Counted from the first letter of the stretch, positions 20,460-30,346 are shown. The stretch: DNA of 64,000 bases from Candidatus Obscuribacterales bacterium (GCA_021732025.1 JAKFVU010000057.1:1-64000); one strand, 5' to 3'. The notes: generated by a model not told the origin, from the letters alone. Made by a program: numbers and translations.

Positions 20460-20834
20460 CTAAGTGCTCTTGGTCATGGTTAAGGCCATCATTTGTTGAT
20501 AGATTTTCGAGTCCATAATGGCAAGAAACTTACGACCGTCTTTCAGCTCACACATGGCACAGACTTGTTTACGATTACCGCCCATAGCTAAGCCAGCAAT
20601 CAAGCCCAGTGGACCAAAGACAATATTTCCCACAACAGCCCAGCCCAGAGTTTGTGCTAAATTCTTGGCAGATTCTTCAGTTTGAATTTGCATAGATTTC
20701 AAATCGGTGGCGAGGTTGACCTGGTCAAAGCCACCCCAGAGCACACCCATATTGAATTCCCAATCACCAGCGGTGAGGTCTCCGGCCAGTATCTTCACCT
20801 TCTTGTTCTCGAACAATTTGGTAACTCGTTCCAT
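20460..20834 (-). CDS. Small protein with glycine-rich membrane segment, unknown
   Basis: A 124-aa protein of unknown family. Residues about 1-55 are mixed and charged, and residues about 63-87 form a hydrophobic, glycine-rich segment (GNIVFGPLGLIAGLAMGG) typical of glycine-zipper membrane helices. A CAMC motif follows, then a hydrophilic end. It begins with ATG and lies in the same direction as fabH, 112 bases upstream, possibly co-transcribed. I cannot assign a function. Confidence 0.7.
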   Translation of the reverse strand: MERVTKLFENKKVKILAGDLTAGDWEFNMGVLWGGFDQVNLATDLKSMQIQTEESAKNLAQTLGWAVVGNIVFGPLGLIAGLAMGGNRKQVCAMCELKDGRKFLAIMDSKIYQQMMALTMTKST

Positions 20835-21060
20835 ACTTAGCCTCGGCTCACTAATACTTAGCTCAATATACCCGAACTTAGACCCAGACGAAATTCCTTA
20901 ATCTTGTATGTCTAGATTTGCACTCTTAGTCGGTGTAGTCGGTGTAAAAGTTCACCTAAACTGACGAGCCTTGACCTAGCACGGCTAAATAGCTAGCATT
21001 GCCAAGCTTTATGGTCTAGGTTTCAGCCGCAGACCAAGACATTACTTTCAAGGATTCACA

Positions 21061-23400
21061 TTGAGAATCAAGAGTGTTATCACTCAACTAGTTGTTTTTT
21101 TGTTGCCGGTGTTGGCTGCGCTATACAACACCTTCGAGCTACCAGACTACACTCGCAGCATAATCTGGGATTCGGCTCACTATGTACTTTCAGGCAAGCT
21201 CTTATCAGCCTGGTTGAACGACCTTAGCCACGGCCACTATGTCGATCCTCATGAATGCGAGATGGGCTACTCTTTACTGCTTGACGGCATGATTATGCCA
21301 AGCTTTGCCGCTGTTCTTGTTCGTATCGGCAGTCTCTTCAGCACGGCACCCAATATTGCCTACACCTCTGTACTGGTAGGCCAATGCCTGTTGTCAGGGC
21401 TAAACTCACTTCTGATCTTTAGAGTTAGTAGGCGCCTAGGCTTCTCACGGTTACTCTCTTGCGCTGGTGGCTTGGCTTGGGGTTTCTATCCTGGGCAAGT
21501 AATCGGCGCTTCGCGCTTCATGAGCGAGCCTCTAGCAGTGACCATGTCACTGATATTCGTGCTCCTACTGTCGTCTCTATTGCCTCGAGGCAAATCAAGC
21601 GACTCTGCCCTCACAGTCAAAGATTTGCTCAAGGCCTTTGCCGCCGGCATGGCGCTAGTAGCACTAACTCACACAAAAGCAGTAATGGCACCAGTAGCCG
21701 TGTTCATCTTAGGCCTTACGCTATTGAACTTGCGCCCCCTGCGCAGAACCATGACCCTTGTAGCTGTATTTGCCACCGGCGCATTCATCACAGTTACTCC
21801 CTGGCTAATGTTCACCCAGGCCACGATGCACCATAAAACCCTCTTGCCAGAGAGAATGCCAGGGTTTAATACCGCAATTGGTGTCGACGTAACAGTAGAT
21901 GGCTGGGCCCCATATCCCAAAACAGAATATGTCACTTTAGTTGAACACGACAAACCTATCATTACCGTCGCCAACGCTTTAAAGACCAAACCACTTGAAC
22001 TATGTTCAATGTTCGCACGAAAAGCTGAGCGTCTTTTTCGCAATAGCTGGAACGATTTCTATTACAACAGCCTGAGCTTGGCTAAGCCAGCGCAAATACT
22101 GATACACCAATTACTACTACTGGGCGGTGGCCTGGGCGCAGTGTACCTCTTGGTGATGGAAAGAATTCTTCGCACCAACATTAAGCAGTTGAGTGGCAAT
22201 GATCTAATTAAAATCTCAGCACTACTGATAGTGGCTTCGCATTTAATTTTTGTCTTCTTTGAAGCGCAGAGCCGCTATGCCTTCCCTGCCATGGCTTGGG
22301 TCATGGTGCTGACCATTATTGGCCTTGATCACTTAGAACACACCTGGCATTCCCGCGCGCTTGGAGCTAGCTGTGTGCTCGCCATGTTATTTGTGGTCAT
22401 GAACCGCATCGAGTTAGCACCACTGCTTGTGCAACCACTAGGAAGCATCGAAGCTGCAACCATTGGCGTGAACTTGGCCCTCTCTATCAGCTTTGCCGTT
22501 TGGCTAACAGCCTGCTGCCGAGCCGCCGAAGCGAAACGAGTGGGCGGCAAATTACTTGCTTCAGATTATTTTTCATGGGTCGTGCTAGTGCTGGCTGCAG
22601 TGTTCAGTTTTGCTTTTTTACAGATCAAAGAGCTAAATGCCTTGCCACCAGAATGGTATTGCCAACTAGCCCAAGGCCAAATCATAGAAAGGCGATTTAA
22701 AATTCCGCAACCACTTGCAACTAACTATGCCAAGAACGAAAGCAAGAATTGGGCGACCGTAATCGTTGATGGAAATGCAGCTCTGGCGAATAGCACGGTC
22801 AAAATCAACGGAGTAGCATTAGAAGGTCAACCTGAACTTCTAATTCCAGTTGCAGATAAAGAAGTACTAGAGCCTTCTGAGTCAGCCGTCGTCTACGAAG
22901 CGGCTCGGGCAGCGGGTATGCCCTTCGACAAACTAAGACAATGGCGTTTTGTCAGAGTGCCACTTTCAGCTATCAATTTGGTTAACTCAGAAGGGCTAAA
23001 CACCATAAGCTTGCAGGTCAAAGCAAAAGAAGGCGCCCTAATTTTTGGTCAATATCGCCTCAAAGCTCAAGAGAAGCAGCAAATGACTCCTGCCTTGTGG
23101 GGATTTTCTTTGGGCAAATGGAGCACCGACGGCGACATGAGAGTGACTGACAAAACCGTAGTCAAAGTAGCTCAAGAGTCTCAATGCAAGCCGCCAGAAC
23201 AAAAAGGTAGCTCCAACTTACCGCAGTTCAAAGACAACCAAGATTTATCTCCTGCTGCCGGCCAGCAAAGTGGAGAATATAGGATCTATCTGATTTTAGG
23301 CACTCTACCTTTAGAGACCAGCGAAAAGCCAAAACTGAACCCAGCAGTTAAGCCAGAGCTCAATATGCAATTTAAAAAGAGCCGAAAGATTATTCTGTGA
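21061..23400 (+). CDS. Polytopic membrane protein, family-39 glycosyltransferase-like
   Basis: A 779-aa protein starting with TTG six bases after AAGGA. About a dozen membrane helices fill residues 1-540, with an acidic first extracytoplasmic loop (IIWDSAHYVLSG) where GT39/PMT-type enzymes keep catalytic Asp or Glu. The C-terminal 230 residues are soluble and proline/lysine-rich at the very end, with a beta-rich region (about 550-680). It likely transfers a sugar from a lipid-linked donor to an envelope acceptor; donor and acceptor are unknown. It resembles in plan the two polytopic proteins at 6.4-10.4 kb but is separate from them. Convergent with a DUF4870-like gene. Confidence 0.7.
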   Translation: MRIKSVITQLVVFLLPVLAALYNTFELPDYTRSIIWDSAHYVLSGKLLSAWLNDLSHGHYVDPHECEMGYSLLLDGMIMPSFAAVLVRIGSLFSTAPNIAYTSVLVGQCLLSGLNSLLIFRVSRRLGFSRLLSCAGGLAWGFYPGQVIGASRFMSEPLAVTMSLIFVLLLSSLLPRGKSSDSALTVKDLLKAFAAGMALVALTHTKAVMAPVAVFILGLTLLNLRPLRRTMTLVAVFATGAFITVTPWLMFTQATMHHKTLLPERMPGFNTAIGVDVTVDGWAPYPKTEYVTLVEHDKPIITVANALKTKPLELCSMFARKAERLFRNSWNDFYYNSLSLAKPAQILIHQLLLLGGGLGAVYLLVMERILRTNIKQLSGNDLIKISALLIVASHLIFVFFEAQSRYAFPAMAWVMVLTIIGLDHLEHTWHSRALGASCVLAMLFVVMNRIELAPLLVQPLGSIEAATIGVNLALSISFAVWLTACCRAAEAKRVGGKLLASDYFSWVVLVLAAVFSFAFLQIKELNALPPEWYCQLAQGQIIERRFKIPQPLATNYAKNESKNWATVIVDGNAALANSTVKINGVALEGQPELLIPVADKEVLEPSESAVVYEAARAAGMPFDKLRQWRFVRVPLSAINLVNSEGLNTISLQVKAKEGALIFGQYRLKAQEKQQMTPALWGFSLGKWSTDGDMRVTDKTVVKVAQESQCKPPEQKGSSNLPQFKDNQDLSPAAGQQSGEYRIYLILGTLPLETSEKPKLNPAVKPELNMQFKKSRKIIL

Positions 23401-23409
23401 CCGTTAGGT

Positions 23410-23871
23410 CTATTTGGTTTTGTCTAGCAGCACATTAACGTACTTAGAGAGATAAGGCAGTTTGTGCGATTTGCCGTTGTAGGTATCGAAGGCCAATTTC
23501 ACCCCGACAATCATGTAGACCAGCGCCAGTAGCCCGCCTAACAGACCTAACGGTATGGCCAGCAGAGGGCCGAGTAAGGGAATGACCCCTAAGAATGCAG
23601 CTAGCACGTTGTTGACCACAAACACCGCCAGCATGGCCCCAGTGAAGACAAGCCCCTGCATAGCGTGATAGCGATTAAAACTTGGACTTTCAGAGGGCGA
23701 GTTGAGGAGCACATAGCCAGCGACGAGAGCCAATGGCCCTAAAGGCAAGTAGGCTAGAGCACTGGCAATGTTAGTGTCTATCGGAGTTCCGAAGACCGTG
23801 GTTTTTCCGGGATTGAGAATAGGAATGTCAGGGTTTTCATCCTCACCATCAGTCCGTTTTGGTAAGTTCAT
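23410..23871 (-). CDS. DUF4870/Tic20-like small membrane protein
   Basis: A 153-aa protein with three to four membrane helices after a charged N-terminus. The segment FNRYHAMQGLVF in the first loop and the spacing of the helices match DUF4870, a family related in fold to Tic20, and the end has a hydrophilic tail. Function is unknown; members occur widely in bacteria as single genes. ATG start. Convergent with the GT39-like gene, nine bases apart. Confidence 0.7.
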   Translation of the reverse strand: MNLPKRTDGEDENPDIPILNPGKTTVFGTPIDTNIASALAYLPLGPLALVAGYVLLNSPSESPSFNRYHAMQGLVFTGAMLAVFVVNNVLAAFLGVIPLLGPLLAIPLGLLGGLLALVYMIVGVKLAFDTYNGKSHKLPYLSKYVNVLLDKTK

Positions 23872-24004
23872 ATTTAACTTATCCTCTAGAGGGTTTAATA
23901 TTTAGGCCGTTGGTCTATGACTAAATCATGCACATCAAGTTATCTTGATGGGGTTATCCTGATGGAGCTATCTTACCCCTGTGGGAGCCTTCGCGGAGGA
24001 AAAT

Positions 24005-24871
24005 TTGTCGAACAGCTCTCTAGTCGGTGCAATACTGGCAGACCGATACGAAATAATCTGCGAAGTAGGCAGGGGCGCTCTAGGCGTAGTCTACAAAGCC
24101 AGACACCTGGTGATGGAGAAAACCGTCGCTGTAAAGGTGCTATTTGGCGAAGTGCAAAAAGACGAAACTAATTTTCTACGGTTTCAAAGAGAAGCTCAAG
24201 CTGCTAGCTCAATGAGTCATCCAAATATTGTCGTGGTTTATGACTTTGGCATCTCACAAAATCAAACTCCTTTCTTGGTCATGGATTTTGTCGAAGGCAC
24301 TAACCTCAAAGATGTTCTACAACGGCACGGCAAACTACCGATAGAACGCGCCGTAGCAATCTTCTTACAGATGGCCTCGGCTCTTGAGCATGCTCATTCA
24401 AAGGGAATTTTGCACCGCGATATTAAACCTGAAAATGTAGTCTTAATGCACACGGCCTGGAATCCTGAGTTCGTCAAATTAGTAGACTTCGGCATCGCCA
24501 AATACGTCAACGAACCATCGAAGAATTCAAAAAAATTGACTATGGATGGAGAAGTGCTAGGCACCCCGGCTTACATGAGCCCAGAGCAAATTCTTGGCAA
24601 TAAACTTGACGCTCGCTCAGATATTTACTGCCTTGGAGTCTTGATGTACCACACAATTTCTGGCAGCCTACCGATTTTGGGCATCAACGCGGCTGAAACC
24701 ATGAGCCTTCATGTTACCGACATGCCCAAAGATCTAGCAGAAGCCTGTACCAGTATGAAAGTGCCTCACAGACTCAGTCGCACAATTATGAAGACCTTGA
24801 AAAAGCACCCACAAGATAGACATCAAACCATGCGAGAGTTGTTAATCGAATTAGAAAACTATCGCGGCTAA
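24005..24871 (+). CDS. Cytosolic Ser/Thr protein kinase
   Basis: Eukaryotic-type kinase without a membrane helix or sensor domain. Visible in order: glycine loop EVGRGALGVVY, Lys in VAVKVLF, catalytic ILHRDIKPENVVL, LVDFGIAKY (DFG) and the activation-segment end AYMSPEQ. The frame opens upstream at a GTG (23981), but GGAGGA at 23995-24000 sits four to five bases before a TTG at 24005, which I take as the start, giving a 288-aa protein that is almost only catalytic domain. It is followed after 22 bases by an esterase gene. Upstream, GTTATCYTGATGG occurs twice in tandem (23939-23965). Confidence 0.9.
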   Translation: MSNSSLVGAILADRYEIICEVGRGALGVVYKARHLVMEKTVAVKVLFGEVQKDETNFLRFQREAQAASSMSHPNIVVVYDFGISQNQTPFLVMDFVEGTNLKDVLQRHGKLPIERAVAIFLQMASALEHAHSKGILHRDIKPENVVLMHTAWNPEFVKLVDFGIAKYVNEPSKNSKKLTMDGEVLGTPAYMSPEQILGNKLDARSDIYCLGVLMYHTISGSLPILGINAAETMSLHVTDMPKDLAEACTSMKVPHRLSRTIMKTLKKHPQDRHQTMRELLIELENYRG

Positions 24872-24893
24872 GAAAAAGAAACCCAAACAAATC

Positions 24894-25832
24894 ATGCGCA
24901 CCAGGACGATTCTCATAACCCTTTCGGTACTTTGCATAGTTGCAATTCCTTTTGTCACTAAAACCAATGACAACAAAGGGCCCGGCAGTGTGCGGGTTGT
25001 GCCCAACCTAAGTTACATCAGCGATAAAACAGTGCCTGCTTCAGATAGCCAACTTCTCGATTTATATGTTCCGACCAAATCTTATCCACTTATACCTCTT
25101 GTAGTATTCATTCACGGCGGGGCCTGGTTACAAGGCGATAAAAGTGAAGCGAAAGACATAGCCCTGGTGTTAGCGCAGAATGGCTTTGCCGTGGCCAGTC
25201 TCAATTATCGCTTGAGCGGCCAAGCACAATACCCGGCACAACTACAAGACTGCCAAAAGGCCATTGCCTTTCTCCGTTCTAAAGCGTCTGAGTATGGTTA
25301 CAGCCCTGAACACATAGGTGTCTGGGGCGTCTCTGCTGGAGGACACTTAGCGGCATTGCTTGGCACTTTGAGTGGCGACCACAATGAAACTGGACTGACC
25401 GATTTAGAGAAAGCCAGTCAGGTGCAGGCAGTTTGCGACTGGTGCGGGCTCACAAACTTAGACACAGTGCAGGGTCAGGCTGGTTCAAGAACTCGAATTG
25501 ACTATGACACAGCTGATGGCCCAGTCGCCAGACTATTGGGCGGACTGGTATCAGATAAAAAAGAACTAGCCACTGAAGCCAGTCCTGTTAACTATGTCAG
25601 TAAAAACGATCCACCGTTCTTGATTGTTCACGGCGATATAGATGATCTTGTACCCTTTGCTCAAAGTGAAGAGCTAGCAGAAAAACTACAAAAAGCGGGT
25701 GTACCAACAAAGCTTGTAGTAGTGCGTGGAGCGGGTCACCAACTGGGTTCCGAGCAAGAAATAAAACGGCTAATAGATTTCTTCAAACAGACTTTAGTCG
25801 AAGGCAAACGCCAATTTCAAGTTGATGGCTAG
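24894..25832 (+). CDS. Exported alpha/beta-hydrolase (esterase/lipase, HSL-like)
   Basis: Carboxylester hydrolase of the alpha/beta fold. An N-terminal hydrophobic segment (residues 4-21) looks like a signal peptide or anchor. The oxyanion motif HGGAW is at 74-78, the nucleophile Ser147 in GVSAGG, the acid lies in HGDIDDLVPF (about 255), and the catalytic His in GAGHQLG. The family (BD-FAE/GDXG-like) acts on small acyl or feruloyl esters; the substrate is unknown. It lies just behind a kinase gene in the same direction and is convergent with a TPR-protease gene six bases away. Confidence 0.88.
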   Translation: MRTRTILITLSVLCIVAIPFVTKTNDNKGPGSVRVVPNLSYISDKTVPASDSQLLDLYVPTKSYPLIPLVVFIHGGAWLQGDKSEAKDIALVLAQNGFAVASLNYRLSGQAQYPAQLQDCQKAIAFLRSKASEYGYSPEHIGVWGVSAGGHLAALLGTLSGDHNETGLTDLEKASQVQAVCDWCGLTNLDTVQGQAGSRTRIDYDTADGPVARLLGGLVSDKKELATEASPVNYVSKNDPPFLIVHGDIDDLVPFAQSEELAEKLQKAGVPTKLVVVRGAGHQLGSEQEIKRLIDFFKQTLVEGKRQFQVDG

Positions 25833-25837
25833 AGCCA

Positions 25838-26884
25838 CTATTTTTCTAAAGCAGCTAGACGCTTGATCATAAGTTGTTCGCAGTGCGGAAAATATTTGTG
25901 CACAAGCTCGCTGCTGTCTTTTCGACCAGCATCAGTCTCACCACCAGTGCTGTAGCAGTAAAGCTCAGCGAATGTTTCAGAAGCGCCATTGTTAGATTTC
26001 TGAAGATAGTAATCAAGTTTTTGTCTATGCTCATCTGGCACTTTGGCCGCCTCTAAAGCATAGGCGTGTTTAAATTCAGCGCTGTCAGAAAACTCACCAA
26101 GGCAATAGTCAACGGCATGGCCCGTCTCATGACGAAGTACCCCTATTTCTTCGATGGTGCTTACAGGCTCTCCTGTGCGACTATCTGCTCGAAACTGCGA
26201 CATCACAACCTTGCTGCCCTGAGTCAGCGCTGGTGATTCTTTCCAGCTAAAGCTAGAATCCCATCCACGCGGCGCAGTATTCTGAATACGCATATCATGC
26301 TCCACAGCCGATGAAACCAGCACTATGCGCCCGCCTCGATCTAGCAGTAATCTCAATACCGGAGTAGGCATCGCCACCAGCAAATCTTTCACAAGACGAG
26401 TGAAAGAAGGAGTAACGTTGGGATTCTTACCAGCAGATGGTTTGACTTCGACCAATCGATCAACAATGGCCTTGGCAGAAAGCTTAGGCTCGACGCTGGC
26501 ATTGCTCACATTTTTAGCTTCACTAGTTTGACTCTTATTAGCCTCATGGTTGGCAAAATTGGGATCTATCTGGCGCAAATACAATAAGGCTTGCGCCCCT
26601 TCCTTGCGTGCCGGAAATGCCTTTGCCAAACGCCAGAAACTAGTAATCGCCTCATTTCTGTGGCCCGCCAGATAGAAACTGTAACCAGCATAGTAATTAG
26701 CCGAAACATTTGCAGGGTCACTTAGTGATGCAGTTTCAAAATATTGAGCAGCAGGAAAATATTGTTTTTTACCATACAGCTCTAAGGCAGTCTGATACTC
26801 CCCACGCGCAAAAGCAGATGCGCTGCTAGTGGCGATCAATAGTAAAAAGGAGAGCCAAAACTTAGTATCTTTTCTGATTGCCAT
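25838..26884 (-). CDS. Exported TPR protein with ATLF-like zinc metalloprotease domain
   Basis: Residues 1-26 form a signal peptide ending near ASAFA. Two to three TPR units follow (about 28-105), then a linker and a metal-binding domain with HETGH at residues 252-256 and a second conserved segment SETFAELYCYS in which Glu307 is a likely third ligand. This arrangement resembles the anthrax-lethal-factor-like (ATLF) protease domain. It probably hydrolyses peptides outside the cytoplasm. It is the second gene of a two-gene operon, only four bases after the TPR/aspartyl-protease gene. Fold assignment is by motif; activity is inferred. Confidence 0.75.
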   Translation of the reverse strand: MAIRKDTKFWLSFLLLIATSSASAFARGEYQTALELYGKKQYFPAAQYFETASLSDPANVSANYYAGYSFYLAGHRNEAITSFWRLAKAFPARKEGAQALLYLRQIDPNFANHEANKSQTSEAKNVSNASVEPKLSAKAIVDRLVEVKPSAGKNPNVTPSFTRLVKDLLVAMPTPVLRLLLDRGGRIVLVSSAVEHDMRIQNTAPRGWDSSFSWKESPALTQGSKVVMSQFRADSRTGEPVSTIEEIGVLRHETGHAVDYCLGEFSDSAEFKHAYALEAAKVPDEHRQKLDYYLQKSNNGASETFAELYCYSTGGETDAGRKDSSELVHKYFPHCEQLMIKRLAALEK

Positions 26885-26888
26885 TTTC

Positions 26889-28061
26889 TTACTGCAAATT
26901 TTTAGTAAAGCGAATCACTTGTTGTTGATTGTCAATTGTATAGTTCCAGTCACCAACAAAGTCTTGGCCAAGAAGCGGTTTGGCAGTGTTGGCTTGGTCG
27001 CAAATACCTATGGCAAAATTGTGTCTTTCAATTGGCCCAAGCTTGATACCGCTAATAATACCAACTTGCGCCATAGCTTGACCACTCAGACCAGAAATCG
27101 GAAAGGCAGGACGGTGAGGATCAAGGCTTATACCTGCCTGATTAGCCTCTTGCTTAGAAAATAAACAGAAGACTGCACCAGTATCAAATACCATTGGCAC
27201 ATTCTTACCATTGATCATAGCTGTAACAATTAACGAATTTCCTTCTTTTGTGAAAGGCACGCTGAAGATATAGTGCCCGGCAGCGTCAACAGTGAGAGCT
27301 GGTGCAGTCTTTTTCACGACGGCTGCAGCGAACGAATGTTGGCGAAAAGAAATCGTTTTACTGGCAGAATCAATACTATATTCAAAGTCACGATAAAAAT
27401 CTTGGCCAAGCAGTGGCGTATCCATAGGCACGCTACTGACTAGAATGGGAAAGTTGCGCCTTTCTATACGACCCACTTTCAAATCGACACTGAGATGCCA
27501 TACCGGAATGGGCTTAGTCTGGCCAATACCGGCGCCCCAGCCACTGGGCGACCCGCTAGGCATAGGTATGCCCATCTGCTTCAACTGAGTGGGAGTGAGC
27601 AGACAACGCTCAGCGCCAGTATCAAAATCAAATTTGATTGGATGATTGTTGACTAAACCGTCAACTTCAATCGAATTGCCTCGCCGCTCATACTTGACCC
27701 AGGTCTCTTTCGGTAAAGCGGCCGACTCTACCTGCTTAGCTAGCGACAGCTGATGCAAAATAGTAGAGGCCTGCTGTGCGGCTGCACTACCAGGAAAAGT
27801 ATCGACCACAAATTTATACTGCTCTTTGGCTTTATCAAGATGCCCTAAGTGATGCAGAGTAACGGCCAAATAGTAGGCCGCATCTGCATTATTCGGCTGC
27901 AATTGCACAGCCTTGGCGAAACTTTCAAAGGCTTGCAAGTATTCCTGTTTCTTAAACAGGGCTGTTCCCTGTAAATAAAACTCGCTCTCTTCAAGAGCAA
28001 AAGCAGTACTGACTGAACAGGACAAAGCGATTAAACAACTAGTTAGCAACCGCCAGCGCAT
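26889..28061 (-). CDS. Exported TPR protein with two retropepsin-like aspartyl protease domains
   Basis: A signal peptide (about residues 1-22), two TPR units (about 25-110), then two copies of a clan-AA aspartyl protease-like domain. The first has FDFDTGA (active Asp147) and LLGQDF, the second VFDTGA (Asp293) and LLGQDF. Retropepsin-like enzymes need two Asp-Thr-Gly motifs, usually from two chains; here a tandem pair could form an intramolecular dimer. The start is taken at the ATG at 28061, with GAGG six bases upstream; the frame extends six more codons to a TTG. First gene of the operon with the ATLF-like protease, divergent from another TPR gene. Confidence 0.8.
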   Translation of the reverse strand: MRWRLLTSCLIALSCSVSTAFALEESEFYLQGTALFKKQEYLQAFESFAKAVQLQPNNADAAYYLAVTLHHLGHLDKAKEQYKFVVDTFPGSAAAQQASTILHQLSLAKQVESAALPKETWVKYERRGNSIEVDGLVNNHPIKFDFDTGAERCLLTPTQLKQMGIPMPSGSPSGWGAGIGQTKPIPVWHLSVDLKVGRIERRNFPILVSSVPMDTPLLGQDFYRDFEYSIDSASKTISFRQHSFAAAVVKKTAPALTVDAAGHYIFSVPFTKEGNSLIVTAMINGKNVPMVFDTGAVFCLFSKQEANQAGISLDPHRPAFPISGLSGQAMAQVGIISGIKLGPIERHNFAIGICDQANTAKPLLGQDFVGDWNYTIDNQQQVIRFTKNLQ

Positions 28062-28134
28062 CTTCATCCTCAGCTGCAATCTAAATATATTAGTCTATTT
28101 TGATGATATTCTTTCGGTGACTCTAAGGGTAGAA

Positions 28135-30339
28135 ATGAGCAAACGCCATAGCCTTCCGCTACAAGCAGTTCTTTTGAGCGCCACCCTGGCAGCTTCGCTA
28201 GCACTTCCAGTGGCAGCCGCACAACACAAAACTGCAGACTTGGCGAAAGCGCTTGAGGCAGTCAACGATAAGCTCAAAAGTGAGCCTACTGACAGGGTTA
28301 AACTGCTGCAACGGGCAGCGCTTCTTTTCTCATTGAAAAATTCTGAAGCGGCCCTGCTCGACCTAGACCGCATCTTAGAGCTAGAAGCAAATAATGCCTC
28401 TGCTTACTTTCTGCGTTCAAATGCTTACCTTTCGTTGAAACAATACCGAAAGGCACTGTCCGATGTAGATCAATCGCTGGCACTGAGCAAAGACAATACG
28501 GTCGACAAGCTTTTCCAAAGAGCTAATTGCAACTATATGCTGGGCCAAGACGCTGAGGCCATAAGAGACTTAGACAACCTTCTTAAAATTTCGCCGCTCA
28601 CTGCTGAACAGAAGTTGATGTCATACGCCAATCGAGCGGAAATTAAATATCGCCTCGGTCTGCATAGCGAATGCCTTGCCGACTGCGCTAAAGCGATCGC
28701 CATCGACCCTAGAGGTTGTGGTGGCTCGGCCTACTATTGGCAAGCAGAGTCGGCCAAGGCTGTGAAAAACTCCGCTCTGGCAGCATCAGCTGCCATCAAG
28801 GTGAAACAACTTGGATATGTAGATGTAGGTCGCGCAGTGGTCGCCAATGACTATTTGGTCTATGCCAACATGTTTGACCCAGCTCAAAAATATTTTCATC
28901 ACCGCCTCGATACCAAGCATTTTGCTATTTTCTATAAAAGCGACTTTAGAGGCGACTATAAGTCTAAGTCAGAGAAAAATAGAAATGAAGAATGGGCAAA
29001 GCTGGTGGCAGTATTTGCCGAAACCTTCTTAACACGCATCAACGCCGATCTTTTAAAACTTGACTGGCCTGAACCTGTAAACGTCTATATGATGCCAGAC
29101 AAAGCTTCGCAGCATAAGTTTTTGCAAGAACAAATGAACTATCCAGAACTGTGCACCGGCACAATTTTGCCACAGCGCAATGCTCTAGTCTTCCACACTG
29201 ATAGCGGAATAGGAACAGTCGGTCACGTGCTCTTCTCGCAAATAGCCAATAATCAATTGCAAAATGACGATACATTTTCAGGACTAATTGCTTTCTTCGA
29301 AAAGCTGTTCGGCTACAAAGAGAAAGGCAATTCGGCTCTCTATTGGGGTTATCAAAATCCATGGAGACTAAAGCTGGCAGCCAAATCTTTGCCTGGCCTC
29401 ACTCTTTCTGATTTAATCAAACTGTCTCAAGAAAGCAAAGACGACAGCCAATGCGAAGAGCGACTACTGTCAGTATTCATCTTTAAGAAAGAAAAACTAA
29501 AGCACTATATAGAACTCGTGGCAGCCAATGACCGCAGGGGCTATGGTACTTTTTTGGAAGCGGCTTTTGACAAGCCCCTTGCCCAAATCGAACCAGAGTG
29601 GCACCAATATTTGCTAGACGTAAAAAAGAATCTAGCAAAGCTCAACGAAACACCTTCAAGCGAATTCTCCTTTTCTAAAGCGGCTTTTGACAAATTCGTA
29701 GGCGAACATCGCGACACCTTTAAAGATCTAGCCTTGCACGCAAGCAATCGCACGAGCAGCAAAGTAGATATTGTTACCGTGTCGGAAAACAAGACTGCAC
29801 CAGGGGTGCTGCCCAAAGGTTGGATGCGCTCTGGTTCAAATCCAACTCAGTACGAAATGGGAGTAGACAAAAATGTCACTCACAATGGCACCGCATCTGG
29901 TTACATCAAATCGCTTACACCTAATTTCAAAGGTACCGGCACATTGATGCAAGCATTTGTTGCAGACAATTTCATCGGCAAAAAAGTCAAATTAACCTGT
30001 TATACAAAAACCCGTGAGGTGAAAGAATGGGCTGGTGTCTGGATGCGTGTCGATGGCGCCAATAGGTCTGGCGGTCATTTGGCCTTTGACAATATGCAGG
30101 ATCGACCCATTAAGGGAACAACTGATTGGACAGAGAGAACTTTGCTACTAGACGTTCCTCAAGGCAGTGCCACTATAAACTTTGGTATTCTCCTGGTGGG
30201 CGGCGGTCAGGTATGGGCTGATGACTTTACTTTTGAAGCTGTAGGTGAGAGCGGTAAACCTTCAGCAAAGCGGGCATCTTATATTAATGACCAACCACTC
30301 AATCTTAATTTCGACGAATTAAACAAAGGCGCAAAGTAA
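28135..30339 (+). CDS. Exported TPR protein with peptidase-like middle and beta-sandwich C-terminal domain
   Basis: A 734-aa protein. A signal peptide ends about residue 28. About six TPR units span 35-220. A middle region (about 240-500) starts with HRLDTKHFAIFYKSDF, which looks like the putative-peptidase type regions following TPRs in other bacteria, but no HExxH is visible. The last 160 residues match a domain I recognise from AraC-type regulators and secreted proteins by GHLAFDNMQDRPIKGT and GGGQVWADDFTFE, probably a carbohydrate-binding-like beta sandwich. ATG 28135 is chosen because AAGGG lies five bases before it. The next gene starts eight bases downstream. Confidence 0.75.
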   Translation: MSKRHSLPLQAVLLSATLAASLALPVAAAQHKTADLAKALEAVNDKLKSEPTDRVKLLQRAALLFSLKNSEAALLDLDRILELEANNASAYFLRSNAYLSLKQYRKALSDVDQSLALSKDNTVDKLFQRANCNYMLGQDAEAIRDLDNLLKISPLTAEQKLMSYANRAEIKYRLGLHSECLADCAKAIAIDPRGCGGSAYYWQAESAKAVKNSALAASAAIKVKQLGYVDVGRAVVANDYLVYANMFDPAQKYFHHRLDTKHFAIFYKSDFRGDYKSKSEKNRNEEWAKLVAVFAETFLTRINADLLKLDWPEPVNVYMMPDKASQHKFLQEQMNYPELCTGTILPQRNALVFHTDSGIGTVGHVLFSQIANNQLQNDDTFSGLIAFFEKLFGYKEKGNSALYWGYQNPWRLKLAAKSLPGLTLSDLIKLSQESKDDSQCEERLLSVFIFKKEKLKHYIELVAANDRRGYGTFLEAAFDKPLAQIEPEWHQYLLDVKKNLAKLNETPSSEFSFSKAAFDKFVGEHRDTFKDLALHASNRTSSKVDIVTVSENKTAPGVLPKGWMRSGSNPTQYEMGVDKNVTHNGTASGYIKSLTPNFKGTGTLMQAFVADNFIGKKVKLTCYTKTREVKEWAGVWMRVDGANRSGGHLAFDNMQDRPIKGTTDWTERTLLLDVPQGSATINFGILLVGGGQVWADDFTFEAVGESGKPSAKRASYINDQPLNLNFDELNKGAK

Positions 30340-30346
30340 CGAGTCT

